DNA from: Oceanospirillaceae bacterium
GTDB lineage: Bacteria; Pseudomonadota; Gammaproteobacteria; Pseudomonadales; Balneatricaceae
Length of the DNA stretch: 33,594 bases
Direction of reading: 5' to 3'
Assembly (NCBI GenBank): GCA_013215505.1
Contig: JABSQZ010000016.1
Location: forward strand, 1-33,594
Part shown: positions 15,833-24,292 of the stretch, piece after piece
Numbering within the stretch: the stretch's first letter is position 1
How the letters are laid out: the number at the start of each line of letters is the position of its first letter
Position numbers and translations under genes: made by a program
The notes under the pieces: model-generated
Told to the model about the DNA's origin: nothing
What the model saw: the letters and a program-made list of their open reading frames with translations, nothing else
Database searches by the model: none

Positions 15833-16263
15833 GAACCTATGTTTTCCATAGACTGCCAGGGTTCTGCCGCCGGCAAATCGGCGCCTTTTTGCAATAACTC
15901 GATAGAGATGTTGTCGGGTGAGCGAACGAAGGCCATATAGCCATCGCGCGGTGGTCGGTTAATCACTACCCCGGCGTCCATGAGCTTTTCACAGATAGCG
16001 TACAAGTCATCGACTTCAAACGCTAAGTGGCCAAAATTGCGCCCCTCGGAGTATTCTTGCGCATCCCAGTTATAGGTCAGCTCCAGTAGCGGGCTGTTGA
16101 TTTCTGCCGCGTTGCTATTACCCGGTGCCGCTAAAAAGATCAGGCTAAAACGAGCCTGTTCAAAGTCTTTTCTTTTGACTTGAACCAGGCCTAATAAATC
16201 GCAGTAAAATTTTAGTGACAGATCTAAATCTGCCACTCTGACCATGGTGTGTAAATAGCGCAT
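15826..16263 (-). CDS. VOC-family protein, lactoylglutathione lyase (GloA)-like
   Basis: 145 residues from ATG 16263, chosen because glyoxalase I proteins begin MRxLHTMxRV and this reads MRYLHTMVRVADLDLSLKFY. Upstream in-frame starts at 16338 and 16281 would add an unconserved tail. Metal ligands of glyoxalase I are all visible: His5, the Glu of LLELTYN, the His of NFGHLAFEV and the Glu of SIELLQ. Glyoxalase I isomerises the glutathione-methylglyoxal hemithioacetal to lactoylglutathione. The C-terminal tail after SIELLQK is longer than in E. coli GloA. It is first in the leftward cluster with ygjP. Confidence 0.85.
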   Translation of the reverse strand: MRYLHTMVRVADLDLSLKFYCDLLGLVQVKRKDFEQARFSLIFLAAPGNSNAAEINSPLLELTYNWDAQEYSEGRNFGHLAFEVDDLYAICEKLMDAGVVINRPPRDGYMAFVRSPDNISIELLQKGADLPAAEPWQSMENIGSW

Positions 16264-16325
16264 AGAAGGCCTTAGTGTCATTAATATTAAGGGTACTTTG
16301 GACTGATATTGCCGATCCAAAGGTT

Positions 16326-16508
16326 GTGAGTGTAGCAATTGTATTTGCCGATAGCCCTCTTTATCTCAGGCAATGCTACAGTGATTCTTTAGCTTTAGAG
16401 CAGCCACAGAAAATCCAGGACTTATTCGCAGCTTCCTTAGCGCAACGGCTAAAAATCGCTATAATAATCAGCTTGGTTGATAAAACAGGCAGTAGATTAA
16501 TGCAGTAA
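16326..16508 (+). CDS. Possible 60-residue protein or gene remnant, unrecognised
   Basis: An open frame from GTG 16326 (AAAGG just upstream), divergent from the gloA-like gene. Its wording is protein-like (ADSPLYLRQCYSDSLALEQ, then DLFAASLAQRLKIAIII) but I recognise no family. It may be a small gene or the 5' end of a decayed one. The rest of the 16264-16629 gap holds nothing I can identify apart from the ycaQ ribosome-binding site. Confidence 0.28.
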   Translation: MSVAIVFADSPLYLRQCYSDSLALEQPQKIQDLFAASLAQRLKIAIIISLVDKTGSRLMQ

Positions 16509-16629
16509 GTTACTGAACAATAGTAGAACTGGGCGATGAATCTAAAGCGCTGCGCGGTGCAGCCGCAGCTTCGATATAATTTCCCTGAACCTGCATTAAT
16601 TTCCTCTCATATAAAAACAGGATTATTCA

Positions 16630-17868
16630 ATGTCGCAGTTGCAACAGTTAAGCTCAAGCCAGGCGCAAAAGATTATTGTATTGCAGCAACAGCTGCATAT
16701 TAATTCCAGCGCCCCCAAGGGAGAGCAAGGTGTATTGCGCTCACTGCAGCATTTAGGTTATATCCAGATAGATTCGATTTCGGTCATCGCCAGAGCCCAT
16801 CACCACAGTTTGTATAACCGGGTAAAAGGTTATAGAGAACAACAGCTGCATCAATTACAGCGCAGCGGAGATATTTTTGAGTACTGGTCACACGCCGCTG
16901 CATACCTGCCTATGTCAGCGTATAGATATAGCTTGCCTCGTAAGCTGGCGCTGAAAAATGGCCAGCAGCACTGGTTTAGAAAAGACCACAAACTGATGGC
17001 GCAAGTCCTGGCGAAAATCAGCGATAGCGGGCCACTGATGGCCAAAGATTTTGCTAATACAAAAAAAACCAACAGCGGCTGGTGGGATTGGAAACCGGCA
17101 AAGATTGCCCTGGAGCAGCTTTTTATGCAGGGCGATTTAATGGTCACAGAGCGTCGTGGTTTTCAAAAAGTATACGATCTAACCGAAAACGTTTTACCTG
17201 CTGATGTCGATCGCACAGTGCCGACTACTGCACAGCACTGCCAGTTTTTGATTGAGCAATATCTGCAAGCTAATGCACTGGCTAAAGCTGAACATTTTAG
17301 CTATCTGCTAAAAGGCGTTAAAACAGATATTAAGCAACAGTTGCAGCTAATGTTAGGGCAGGGCCTGATAGTGCAATTACAAGTGGGGGAAGATGTATAT
17401 TTTGCCAGGGCGGGAGTCGAGCAGTTACTCAAGCAAAAGCTTTCGCGCACTAAAGTGAAAATACTGTCGCCCTTTGACAATTTACTGATTCAGCGCAAGC
17501 GCATGCAACAGCTGTTTAATTTTAATTACCAGTTGGAGTGTTATGTGCCCAAGCCAAAAAGGTTGTTCGGTTATTTCAGCCTGCCTATTTTACAGGGACG
17601 ACAATTTGTCGGCACTATGGACGTTAAAGTGCAGCGCAAAGTACGGCGAATGGATATTTTACACTTGCATCTGCACAGCGGTAATTTAGCTGAACTGCTA
17701 GTGCCGCTGGCCCGGGAAATCGCTGGTTTCATGCAGTTTCAAGACGCCGATAGCTTGGTCATAGAGCAGCTGTCGGCGGCTGAAAACAAACTTTCCAGGG
17801 GGCAGTTAAAGAGTTTTAAACAGCAGCTTTTGCAGCAACTAGGCACTCTCGTTAGCGTTGCAGCTTAA
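16630..17868 (+). CDS. ycaQ: YcaQ-type (AlkX) DNA glycosylase, winged-helix family
   Basis: 412 residues of the HTH_42/AlkZ-like superfamily. The catalytic Q-Phi-D signature of the YcaQ subfamily is at residues 46-48 (GYIQIDSISVIARAHHHSLY); AlkZ proper has Q-Phi-Q. Other family landmarks are FEYWSHAAAYLP and LSPFDNLLIQRKRMQQLF. E. coli YcaQ unhooks interstrand crosslinks and removes bulky N7-alkylguanines. ATG 16630 has AGGA 8 bases upstream. The gene converges on and overlaps the isochorismatase-family gene by 4 bases. Confidence 0.9.
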   Translation: MSQLQQLSSSQAQKIIVLQQQLHINSSAPKGEQGVLRSLQHLGYIQIDSISVIARAHHHSLYNRVKGYREQQLHQLQRSGDIFEYWSHAAAYLPMSAYRYSLPRKLALKNGQQHWFRKDHKLMAQVLAKISDSGPLMAKDFANTKKTNSGWWDWKPAKIALEQLFMQGDLMVTERRGFQKVYDLTENVLPADVDRTVPTTAQHCQFLIEQYLQANALAKAEHFSYLLKGVKTDIKQQLQLMLGQGLIVQLQVGEDVYFARAGVEQLLKQKLSRTKVKILSPFDNLLIQRKRMQQLFNFNYQLECYVPKPKRLFGYFSLPILQGRQFVGTMDVKVQRKVRRMDILHLHLHSGNLAELLVPLAREIAGFMQFQDADSLVIEQLSAAENKLSRGQLKSFKQQLLQQLGTLVSVAA

Positions 17869-18395
17869 TATATATGAGCCATTGGTAATACTTGCGGTGT
17901 ACTGACTGCAGAAAGCATGTTACTCCAGACCCAGTTGTGATGAGCAATTACCTGCGCTGCAGATAAGTGCTCTCTATCGCTGACAGTATGACAGTCCGCG
18001 GCGACGCAAACTCGATAATCGCGGCTGATCGCTGCCCTGATGCTAGTGTCAACGCATAAGTCTGTGGCCCAGCCGCAAAATATTAACTTGGTAGCGCCCA
18101 TCATGGCTAACATCAAACTCAATTGAGTATTATAAAATGCATCATTAGTGGTCTTGCGTACTGTCGCATCCCCCTCTCCTTGCTGTAGTGCTTTAAGGAT
18201 TTGCCAGCCATCGCTGTGAGGGAATAATCCCTCTTCTGTGGTTCCGTCGTGCTGGACAAAGATTACCTTGCCACCGTTGCTGCGCACTTGTTGCGAAAGC
18301 TGATTTATTCGCTCGATAACTCCCCGGGCATCGTATTTGTCAGAGCTGCTGATTGTGCCTTCTTGCATATCAATAACGATTAGAACATCCATCAT
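17865..18395 (-). CDS. Isochorismatase-family cysteine hydrolase
   Basis: 176 residues with the full catalytic triad of the family: Asp9 (VLIVIDMQEG), Lys81 (TVRKTTNDAF) and Cys114 (GWATDLCVDTSIRAA). Members hydrolyse amides or enol ethers such as nicotinamide, N-carbamoyl compounds or isochorismate. Two adjacent ATG codons (18395 and 18392) are possible; AGGA spacing slightly favours the second. It starts 12 bases after the stop of the class V aminotransferase gene, so the two are probably one operon, but the shared pathway cannot be named. Confidence 0.9.
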   Translation of the reverse strand: MMDVLIVIDMQEGTISSSDKYDARGVIERINQLSQQVRSNGGKVIFVQHDGTTEEGLFPHSDGWQILKALQQGEGDATVRKTTNDAFYNTQLSLMLAMMGATKLIFCGWATDLCVDTSIRAAISRDYRVCVAADCHTVSDREHLSAAQVIAHHNWVWSNMLSAVSTPQVLPMAHIY

Positions 18396-18407
18396 TTATC
18401 CTGTTAA

Positions 18408-19613
18408 TTAGCTCTGTTCAGTTTGTAAGTGTTCTGCGCTCAGTATCTTTTGTAATGCCACTAGCAAATGATCCACCTGAGATTTGTCATTAAAGTAATG
18501 CACTGAGGCGCGTACTAAATCCGGTATCTGCCGTCTGGTCGCATCTAGCAAAGTACTGCTGGGGGAAGAGCAACTGACATTGATACGGTAGCTTTTAAGT
18601 GCTTTGACCAGTTCTGCAGCAGCAATTTTGCTGCTGGCGAACGTCACTATGGCACACTGTTGACTGCCAATATCGTATACTTGCACGGATTCCAGTAACG
18701 ATAACTGCTCTCTGCTATAGCGAGCCAGCTCGAAGGTGCGCTCGGCGATTTGTTGCAAGCCTATCTGCAGCGCGTAGTCGATGGCGCAACCCATGCCCAG
18801 CAGAGCGGCGTAGTTGTTTTCCCAGTTTTCAAAGCGCCTGGCGCCCGGCTGCAGTTGATACTGGTCCAGTTCAGTCCATTTTGCAGCGCGCAGATCGATC
18901 ATCGCCGGGTGCAAGTTATCTACTACCTTATTGCTGACATACAGGAAACCGGCACCACGGGGGCCCCTAAGGTATTTTCTGGAGGTGGCAGTGAGTATGT
19001 CGCAACCTATGGCGGTAACATCTACCGGCATTTGCCCGACGCTCTGACAGGCATCCAGTAAATACAAGATACGGTGTTTTTTGGCGATAGCACCCACTGC
19101 CTCGGCCGGATTGACTAAACCGCCATTGGTGGGGACATGAGTAATAGATATCAGTTTGACCTTGTCATCTATCATAGCTTCAAGGGATTGGCAGCAGATT
19201 TCACCTTGAGCATTAGAGGGGATAACATCGATAATCACCCCTTTTTCTCGCTTGAGCTGCAAATAAGCCAGGAAGTTGGAGGCGTACTCGGCCTCGGCGG
19301 TGAGGATCCTGTCGCCACTTTGAAAATCAATCGCATAAAATGCTGACATCCAGGCGATAGTGGCATTTTCAACCAGGGCGACTTCCTCTGCCTGGCAGTT
19401 AATGAGTGTAGCGACACTCTGGTATACCGCTTCGATCTGTGCTGACTTTTCATTGGCGGCCTCATAACCGCCAATGCTGGCCTCTAAGGTTAAATGCTCT
19501 ATTTGTGTCTGCAGAACCGTTTTTGGCATCAGTGATGCACCGGCATTATTGAAGTGAATAAGGTTTTTATTGGCAACCAGATCGGACTGGTCAAAGTGGC
19601 TTGTTGCTGTCAT
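18408..19613 (-). CDS. Class V aminotransferase (PLP-dependent, SufS/EgtE-like fold)
   Basis: 401 residues. The N-terminal FNNAGASLMP motif, His159 (ITHVPTNGG), Asp187 (LLDACQSVGQ, which holds the PLP pyridine nitrogen) and the Schiff-base Lys213 (SRKYLRGPRGAGFLY) are all present. The fold group includes cysteine desulfurases, isopenicillin-N epimerases and the ergothioneine lyase EgtE; no mobile cysteine loop marks it as a desulfurase. It is divergent from the LysR gene at 19723, which is the usual arrangement of a LysR regulator and its target, so that regulator probably controls this operon. Confidence 0.88.
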   Translation of the reverse strand: MTATSHFDQSDLVANKNLIHFNNAGASLMPKTVLQTQIEHLTLEASIGGYEAANEKSAQIEAVYQSVATLINCQAEEVALVENATIAWMSAFYAIDFQSGDRILTAEAEYASNFLAYLQLKREKGVIIDVIPSNAQGEICCQSLEAMIDDKVKLISITHVPTNGGLVNPAEAVGAIAKKHRILYLLDACQSVGQMPVDVTAIGCDILTATSRKYLRGPRGAGFLYVSNKVVDNLHPAMIDLRAAKWTELDQYQLQPGARRFENWENNYAALLGMGCAIDYALQIGLQQIAERTFELARYSREQLSLLESVQVYDIGSQQCAIVTFASSKIAAAELVKALKSYRINVSCSSPSSTLLDATRRQIPDLVRASVHYFNDKSQVDHLLVALQKILSAEHLQTEQS

Positions 19614-19722
19614 TGAAAATTTAATCCTCTGTGTGTATGGGCAAATTACAACATAATGCAGCTAGTGAAAACAAAGGATAAATGTTATAGATATAGTTGA
19701 GAAAATGTAAAGAGATATAACT

Positions 19723-20607
19723 GTGAAATTACCGCCATTAAATGCACTGCACTATTTTTGTATTGCCGCTGAACAGTTGAGTTTTTCCAGAGCAGCCGCT
19801 GAATTGAACGTGACTGAAGGGGCGATCAGTAGGCAAATGAAGCTGCTAACCAGCTACTATCAGAAACCGCTGTTTAGAAAAAGTGGCCGCGGGGTCGAAT
19901 TGACCGATAGCGGGCGCTTATTACTGTCGGTATCTTCACGCGCACTTTCGAGCATATCTCAAGTATCAACGCAGATGTTAAGCGCTGAATCTGAGATTTC
20001 TATCTGTGCCTCCAGCAGTTTTACGATTCGCTGTTTACTGCCAAATTTAGCCGACTTCGAGCGCCGTCACCCTCAGTACAGCGTGCAGTTGCAGGCCAGT
20101 ATTAATGAGCAGTCGCTGCGCGGAAAAGTCTTTGATGTGCAGATTAAATATCATTTAACTGCGGCAACGGTTTCTACTAAAACTGAGCAGAAACTGTTGA
20201 CCGAGTGGTTGTTGCCGGTCTGTGCACCGTCCCATTTAAAGCAACAAAAACCTTTTAGCTTAGTGCAATTGGCAGGTCAAAAGTTGCTACTCAACGAGCT
20301 GACCGGCCGGGATTGGCGACTCTGGGCCCAGATGCTGGAACTCGACCCCTTACCGATGGACAGTGCCTTAAAATTTGATCAGGATGATGTGGCGATTCAA
20401 GCGGCTGTGGCCGGCCACGGTATCGCCCTGGCGAATGTCGCTTATGTGCAGCGTGAACTAGCAATGGGCTCGCTGGTGGCTGCCACTGAACAATCGCCGA
20501 TTGCGGTTGGCGCCCATTATATACAGCTAGATCCGCAGCGCGAAGATTCTGTCGCCGTGCAGGCCTTTTGCCAATGGCTGCATGAGCAGGCCGATGAGTC
20601 AGGTTAA
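19723..20607 (+). CDS. LysR-family transcriptional regulator (GcvA-like)
   Basis: 294 residues starting at GTG 19723. The N-terminal winged helix-turn-helix reads LNALHYFCIAAEQLSFSRAA, then LNVTEGAISRQMKLL, very like GcvA/AmpR-type regulators. The rest is a periplasmic-binding-protein-like effector domain (FDVQIKYH, VAGHGIALANVAYV). It is divergent from the class V aminotransferase/isochorismatase pair with a 109-base intergenic region, where it probably binds. The effector is unknown. Confidence 0.92.
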   Translation: MKLPPLNALHYFCIAAEQLSFSRAAAELNVTEGAISRQMKLLTSYYQKPLFRKSGRGVELTDSGRLLLSVSSRALSSISQVSTQMLSAESEISICASSSFTIRCLLPNLADFERRHPQYSVQLQASINEQSLRGKVFDVQIKYHLTAATVSTKTEQKLLTEWLLPVCAPSHLKQQKPFSLVQLAGQKLLLNELTGRDWRLWAQMLELDPLPMDSALKFDQDDVAIQAAVAGHGIALANVAYVQRELAMGSLVAATEQSPIAVGAHYIQLDPQREDSVAVQAFCQWLHEQADESG

Positions 20608-20677
20608 TGGCAATGGATAAATTTTGGTTGCACCGCTAAGGCTTATCTCGTAGTATCAGTGCGCAATTTTGCATTTA

Positions 20678-20834
20678 ATTCTCAGGGCGGGGCGCAATTC
20701 CCCACCGGCGGTAATCCTCATTGATGACAATGGAGAGAGCCCGCGAGCGCTTATTCAGTTTTTTTACAGCGAATAAGGTCAGCAGATCTGGTTAAATTCC
20801 AGAGCCGACGGTTACAGTCCGGATGGAAGAGAAT
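20678..20834 (+). promoter_or_regulatory. FMN riboswitch (RFN element)
   Basis: Conserved blocks are all present in order: AGGGCGGGGCGCAATTCCCC, ACCGGCGGTAAT, GAGAGAGCCCGCGAGCG, GGTCAGCAGATCTGGT, CCAGAGCCGACGGTTA, CAGTCCGGATGGAAGAGAAT. The closing P1 stem pairs ATTCTC (20678-20683) with GAGAAT (20829-20834). The apical stem of one arm is GCTTATTC/GAATAAG with a T-rich loop. It lies 114 bases upstream of ribB, the standard proteobacterial target, where FMN binding lowers expression. Confidence 0.96.
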
Positions 20835-20948
20835 AAACGATTACCTGGCCCGTCTAGTGGCGTCAGGTAGCGCTGCTGTGGCTGCGGGGTTTTTTATTCC
20901 GCCCGCTATAGCGGCCCGTTTACGCCTTGATTCAGGTGAGAATAAACC
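20835..20948 (+). promoter_or_regulatory. ribB leader / riboswitch expression platform
   Basis: After the aptamer there are an ACCTG...CAGGT hairpin (about 20843-20868), a GC-rich stretch ending in a run of six T (about 20890), and a perfect palindrome CCGCTATAGCGG (20903-20914). The ribosome-binding site CAGGTGAG is at about 20934. The T-run suggests transcriptional attenuation and the palindrome could add translational control; which applies is not decided by sequence. Confidence 0.55.
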
Positions 20949-21653
20949 ATGAATCAGCTTACTAAAGACCTACCAACAACCGCTATAAGTAGCGAAGCTA
21001 ACGCAGCCGTTAGTACAGAAATCCCTCAGTCCCTCAATTATTTTGGCGATAAACAACAGCGGGTAGAGCGAGCTCTTAGTGCCTTACAAGCGGGCCAGGG
21101 AGTGCTGCTGGTGGATGATGAAGACCGCGAAAACGAAGGGGATTTAATCTACTCTTCACAACACTTAACCCAGGCACAAATGGCACTATTGATCCGCGAG
21201 TGCAGCGGTATCGTCTGTCTCTGCCTGGAGCAGAGTAAAGTTGAACACTTACAGCTAAAACCTATGGTGGAAAATAATACCAGCGCCTACGGCACTGCCT
21301 TTACCGTCACTATAGAAGCTGCAACAGGAGTCAGCACCGGAGTCTCGGCAGCAGATAGACTGCGCACTGTGCAAGCGGCCTCAGCGGTGGATGCTTGCAG
21401 TGATGATCTGCACAGCCCCGGCCATGTTTTCCCACTGCGGGCCCATCCGCAGGGAGTCTTGGCACGCCGTGGTCACACTGAAGGCACTATTGATTTAATG
21501 AAACTGGCAGGGTTGCAGCCCAGCGGTGTGTTATGTGAGCTGACCAATGAAGATGGCAGCATGGCAAAGTTACCACAGATCATAGCCTTTGCAGTGGCCA
21601 GGAAAATGCCAGTACTGTCGATTGATGATTTAGTGCACTATCGGCAGCGCTAA
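20949..21653 (+). CDS. ribB: 3,4-dihydroxy-2-butanone-4-phosphate synthase
   Basis: 234 residues. It converts ribulose 5-phosphate to the four-carbon unit of riboflavin, plus formate. Catalytic and metal-binding motifs are complete: [11 protein letters not shown] near residues 54-64, [20 protein letters not shown] and CELTNEDG. It lacks a RibA (GTP cyclohydrolase II) domain, so it is the stand-alone type. The N-terminus has about 20 extra residues before the usual FGD start. The FMN riboswitch directly upstream confirms the assignment. Confidence 0.97.
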   Translation: MNQLTKDLPTTAISSEANAAVSTEIPQSLNYFGDKQQRVERALSALQAGQGVLLVDDEDRENEGDLIYSSQHLTQAQMALLIRECSGIVCLCLEQSKVEHLQLKPMVENNTSAYGTAFTVTIEAATGVSTGVSAADRLRTVQAASAVDACSDDLHSPGHVFPLRAHPQGVLARRGHTEGTIDLMKLAGLQPSGVLCELTNEDGSMAKLPQIIAFAVARKMPVLSIDDLVHYRQR

Positions 21654-21662
21654 TTAGCCGAC

Positions 21663-21689
21663 ACCCACCTGGCTAAATACCCGGTGGGT
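21663..21689 (+). terminator. Probable ribB terminator
   Basis: ACCCACCTGG (21663-21672) pairs with CCCGGTGGGT (21680-21689), one mismatch, ten bases after the ribB stop. Only a short T-stretch (GTTTTAG) follows some ten bases later. Confidence 0.5.
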
Positions 21690-21837
21690 TGCTCGACGTT
21701 TTAGTTAAAAGCCGTTTTTGCTGAGGTTTTAAGGGATGCTTAGCACGTTCGATGCACAGTTTCGCTTATAGCTAAATCTTTTAGTTACTGCCACTCAATC
21801 CAACAGATTATAAGTATTAGCGCAAACTTGAACAGCC

Positions 21838-21927
21838 ATGGTCAGATTTACAACCCGTTCTATTGTTGCATTCAAACAACTAAATGGGCCTACTCCAGGC
21901 AATTACGCTGGGGCGTGCGGCAGTTGA
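21838..21927 (+). pseudogene. Remnant of an AraC-family regulator C-terminus
   Basis: The 29 codons ending at TGA 21925 read RFTTRSIVAFKQLNGPTPGNY, close to the last helix pattern of AraC/XylS DNA-binding domains (FSRAFKRxTGxTPxxYR). No continuing domain is found upstream, so if real it is a short relic. The short length makes this tentative. Confidence 0.35.
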
Positions 21928-22407
21928 CCGGTAGAGCAGCCATTAACCTGAAAAGCGAATACTTACAGGCCACACTTAAGAGCACAAGTACCCGCTAAAG
22001 GGTGAGCTAAAGATGAGTACCTGGGAGGCTGTAGTATTCATTGGAAATTTCTCGGCTAGGCTTTTTTGCGACCATTGTTACTGGTACTTATTCTATTGAT
22101 TATCAGCTCTGCTTTAGGTGCGACTAGCGAGTAACAACCACTCCAGCTTCTTCTGTACGGTCACCTGATAATACCAAAGTGGCCAACGCACTTGCGCATG
22201 CGGGTATTCATCTGCTGTCTCTCGTGCCAACGTTTGATACTTCAACCAATACAGATCGGTTCTGGTTTATACTCTGTGAAATATTTACTGGGTGAGTTTT
22301 GCATCAAATCTTCCCGTTAAAGTAGATTATCTGCTCTTAGCAAATCCGCCAGATCGGGGTAAAACCACAGCATAGTTTTAGGGATAGGGCTCAATACATA
22401 TTAGCGT
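21928..22407. other. Intergenic stretch, no recognisable gene
   Basis: About 480 bases between the AraC-like relic and the stop of the leftward cytochrome gene. Short open frames exist but none shows family resemblance. It may be more relic DNA. Confidence 0.4.
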
Positions 22408-24195
22408 TTATTGTGCCGCTCGATTTAGCCTGATTACCCCGACAATTTGATTGGCTACTTTTAGCTCGATTGACTGCTGTTCGCCAACCTCAATACTCGT
22501 CTCTAATAAGCCAACATTAGGCATCCAAATTTTTATTTTCTTAAAGTTTTCAGGATAAGAGGACATTGCAAATCTTTTATAATTTTGTTGTGCTGCAAAT
22601 TCCACTATTTTGTAGTATTTACTGCTAATAGAACCAACCCATGAACTCATATATAAATGTAAACGGCATTTCATTTCGACAAAGATATCATTATCCCAAT
22701 ATAACTCTTGTTCGAAACTGGTGTTTGGCGACATATAGTTTAATTGCCAACGGATGTTTTGTTTTTTATCTTTAACATAAATAGTATGGCCCACTTCATC
22801 GGAATTTCGTAAACTCATTTTACTGCCCTTGTTTCCTACAATAAGTTTCTTTGTAAAGAATCCGTCTTGGTGATCCATTATCGCAGAGGCGTTTAAGCTA
22901 CTGTCCTCTGACCAATATAGGGCTAAAACAGGCGGTTTTATCAGGCTATTAAATAATTGAATTTCAACTTGTAAACCTGGGCCGGTTAATGGTTCTCTCT
23001 TCACCGGCTGTTCAATAGCGGTTAAGGGCGCTTGTTTTGGTTGAGTTTTATTAAAAATCACATTTTCGGGTGTTGGCAGTGTCAGTAACCACTGATGCAT
23101 CAGAGACATGGCTTGATAATCAACTTTTTCGGTTGCCAGCATTGGCATACGATAGTTTTCATCTAAGCTATTCATTCTCAGGTACAAAGCACTTTGGTAA
23201 AGTGCTAGTTCATCACTTTGGGCCCCTAAAATAATATAGGGCACCGCGGTAAAGTTGTGGGTTTTTTGATTAACAGCACTCTTGTAGACATCAGTCTTAG
23301 CCAAAGTGTCAAAAGCTAATTCATGTCTGAATTTCAAATGTTCAGCTTCTTGGTCTGCAGCGTGGCCCAGTTTGTTATGACAATTGCCACAATTTGCATG
23401 TAAATAACCCAAAGCTTTTTGCTCTAAGGGCGTACCCGGTAATACAGGCATTTTTATCGGATGGGTTAATAGTTGTTTTGCTATTAAACTCTTAAGTGTC
23501 CATTCGTTGTCTTTACGTTTGGGGCCGTGACCAAAGGCAAGTCTTCCTTGTTTATCGCTCAATTGGATAGCTTCAAAGCCTAATATAAAATCTATATTGC
23601 CTTTATGGCAATCAATACAGTCTTGTTTAGAAGGGATATCATGATCAGTATTCAAGACATTACTTTTTGCATCACTTAAATAGGCGTCTGTTTGTTGTTT
23701 GTTCCATAAGTATGTGCTGATAATCCAAGAATCAAAACCATGGCCTGTTTTGACCTTTTGTAAATGTCTTGTTTCGACTTTTATTTCTCTGTGAGCATCG
23801 TTTGTTATTTGGCGAAATTCTTTAAAAATTTGTGTGCCAACCGGAAAAATCCATCGGTCTGGATTTTCGCTATTAATTTGGGTATTCGCGGGCAAATATA
23901 TCCATCGCGACTTGTTGGAGCCATCACTCCATAATTGATAGTTAGGGGTAAACTTCTTTAACTGGGCTGAAATTTGTTGCAAGCTTGTATCAGTGTATAA
24001 GCATGACTGAGAAAGTTGCTCAGGTGCGCTAGTGAGTGTCGAAGTCATTGAACAATTCATGTTACTTTGAAACTGAGCTTGTGCTATTAGTGGAAAATAA
24101 ATTAGGGCCAGGGCCACTGATGATAAAAACAACACACTGACTGACACTCGAATTGAACGCGGATGTAACCTTCTAATGCTGCTGGCTATCGTCAT
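22408..24195 (-). CDS. Exported di-heme c-type cytochrome with cupredoxin-like domain
   Basis: 595 residues. A signal peptide (hydrophobic core at about 19-36, cleavage near AQA-QF) sends it to the periplasm. Two c-heme attachment motifs are CIDCH (193-197) and CGNCH (269-273), with NYRMPML (Met350/Met352) as possible axial ligands. The N-terminal stretch NYQLWSDGSNKSRWIYLP with IFPVGTQIFKEFR resembles the SO2930/HNE_0200 group of conserved proteins. From about residue 410 there is a cupredoxin-like domain with a candidate copper set His470 (EVGHTIYV), Cys510, His513 and Met516 (KCRLHLYMSSW). It likely transfers electrons, but the donor and acceptor are unknown. It is third in a leftward unit with an MCP and a c-heme protein, 97 bases after the MCP. 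Confidence 0.8.
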   Translation of the reverse strand: MTIASSIRRLHPRSIRVSVSVLFLSSVALALIYFPLIAQAQFQSNMNCSMTSTLTSAPEQLSQSCLYTDTSLQQISAQLKKFTPNYQLWSDGSNKSRWIYLPANTQINSENPDRWIFPVGTQIFKEFRQITNDAHREIKVETRHLQKVKTGHGFDSWIISTYLWNKQQTDAYLSDAKSNVLNTDHDIPSKQDCIDCHKGNIDFILGFEAIQLSDKQGRLAFGHGPKRKDNEWTLKSLIAKQLLTHPIKMPVLPGTPLEQKALGYLHANCGNCHNKLGHAADQEAEHLKFRHELAFDTLAKTDVYKSAVNQKTHNFTAVPYIILGAQSDELALYQSALYLRMNSLDENYRMPMLATEKVDYQAMSLMHQWLLTLPTPENVIFNKTQPKQAPLTAIEQPVKREPLTGPGLQVEIQLFNSLIKPPVLALYWSEDSSLNASAIMDHQDGFFTKKLIVGNKGSKMSLRNSDEVGHTIYVKDKKQNIRWQLNYMSPNTSFEQELYWDNDIFVEMKCRLHLYMSSWVGSISSKYYKIVEFAAQQNYKRFAMSSYPENFKKIKIWMPNVGLLETSIEVGEQQSIELKVANQIVGVIRLNRAAQ

Positions 24196-24292
24196 AATTA
24201 TTGGTTGCCGTATTCATTTTAAGAACATTGGGAAGTCCCTTGATTTAATTCAAATGCTATTGTAATAAATCAAGAATTATCAAAACATTGTT

